From Hydrogenophaga sp. (GTDB taxonomy: Bacteria > Pseudomonadota > Gammaproteobacteria > Burkholderiales > Burkholderiaceae_C), in NCBI GenBank assembly GCA_011390855.1, contig JAABRN010000527.1, positions 1-7,606 of the forward strand: a stretch of 7,606 nucleotides of DNA. The letters run 5' to 3'. The translations under genes and the position numbers were made by a program. Positions 7,005-7,606 of the stretch are shown here, piece after piece (the stretch's first letter is position 1; each line of letters opens with the position of its first letter). Under the pieces are notes generated by a model that saw only the letters and a list, made by a program, of their open reading frames with translations, was not told the DNA's origin and made no database searches.

Positions 7005-7606
7005 TCAGTTCAGTTTGGAGATAGCCACGTGGCGCAGCAATTCGGCAACCGAGGCGTCCATCACATCCGTGAAGGGCTTGGGGTACACGCCCATGAAAAG
7101 CACGGCGATGGCCAACACGGTCATGACGAGGAATTCACGCGGGTTGAGGTCGGTCAACCCCTTGACGTTGTCGTTGGCTGGCGCACCCAGATAGACCCGC
7201 TTGAACATCCACAGCGAATAGGCCGCGCCAAAGATCAGCGCCGACGCGGCGCCCATACCAATCCAGAAATTCGCCTTGACAGCCGACAGGATCACCATCC
7301 ACTCGCCGACAAACCCGGCGGTACCTGGCAGGCCGGCGTTCGCCATCACGAACAGCAGCGCAAACGCGGTGAAATTGGGCATGGTGTTGACCACACCGCC
7401 GTAGTCGGCAATTTCACGGGAGTGCACCCGGTCGTAGAGCACGCCGATGGCCAGGAACATGGCCGCCGACACGAAACCGTGTGCGATCATCTGCACGATA
7501 CCGCCCGCCATGCCCAGATCGTTGAAGACGAAAAAACCCAGGGTGACAAAACCCATGTGGGCGACCGACGAGTAGGCCACCAACTTTTTCATGTCCTGCT
7601 GCACCA
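7005..7606 (-). CDS. nuoM: NADH-quinone oxidoreductase subunit M (NuoM), C-terminal part; 5' end beyond the window
   Basis: The last 199 residues of the complex I proton-pumping subunit M, about 40 percent of a protein near 490-510 residues. The right edge of the window cuts the gene. Visible blocks match the family: QQDMKKLVAYSSVAHMGFV, then GIVQMIAHGF whose His corresponds to E. coli His348, LYDRVHSREI, and LPGTAGFVGEWM whose Glu corresponds to E. coli Glu407. The 59-residue spacing between that His and Glu equals the E. coli spacing. Further membrane helices follow (FWIGMGAASALIFGAAYSLWMF and EFLVMTVLAIAVLFMGVYP), then a short tail ending AISKLN. The stop is TGA at 7007-7005. It is an inner-membrane protein, co-transcribed with nuoN 35 bases downstream. 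Confidence 0.97.
   Translation of the reverse strand, partial: VQQDMKKLVAYSSVAHMGFVTLGFFVFNDLGMAGGIVQMIAHGFVSAAMFLAIGVLYDRVHSREIADYGGVVNTMPNFTAFALLFVMANAGLPGTAGFVGEWMVILSAVKANFWIGMGAASALIFGAAYSLWMFKRVYLGAPANDNVKGLTDLNPREFLVMTVLAIAVLFMGVYPKPFTDVMDASVAELLRHVAISKLN

Noticed and set aside
6589..7194. Plus-strand 201-codon frame across the nuoM-nuoN junction
   Set aside because: Antisense to two well-recognised genes and without family-like sequence.

Overview
The window reads as chromosomal DNA of a GC-rich betaproteobacterium, most likely Burkholderiales and probably Comamonadaceae-like. Three things suggest this: a DUF2818 gene directly after nuoN, the large NAD-dependent glutamate dehydrogenase, and a GC-rich intergenic repeat of a style I associate with that family. 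The assignment is inference from gene content; there is no rRNA or other taxonomic marker here. Every gene I can support is on the minus strand, so transcription runs from high to low coordinates.

In transcription order (right to left): 7606-7005 is the C-terminal part of nuoM; 6969-5473 is complete nuoN; 5414-5112 is a small membrane protein of the DUF2818 family. Together these are the end of the complex I (NADH:quinone oxidoreductase) operon. Two bases after the DUF2818 stop lies a 72-bp GC-rich inverted-repeat element (5109-5038), which probably marks the 3' boundary of the nuo transcript. Next come a Nudix hydrolase of the ADP-ribose pyrophosphatase type (4949-4317) and a DUF1178 zinc-ribbon-like protein (4330-3866). 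Their reading frames overlap by 14 bases. A 329-base non-coding gap (3865-3537) follows, with several inverted repeats, the best being 3641-3669. Finally, the large NAD-specific glutamate dehydrogenase starts at 3536 and runs off the left edge, with about 1178 of roughly 1600 codons visible.

The genes share a loose NAD(H) theme. The glutamate dehydrogenase makes NADH, complex I oxidises it, and the Nudix enzyme probably cleaves ADP-ribose or a related nucleotide. This could be coincidence. I see no mobile element, CRISPR array, RNA gene, phage gene or defence system. The window is mostly ordinary housekeeping DNA. The points worth a second look are the DUF2818-nuoN link, the overlapping Nudix/DUF1178 pair, the repeat element, and the dyads upstream of the dehydrogenase gene.
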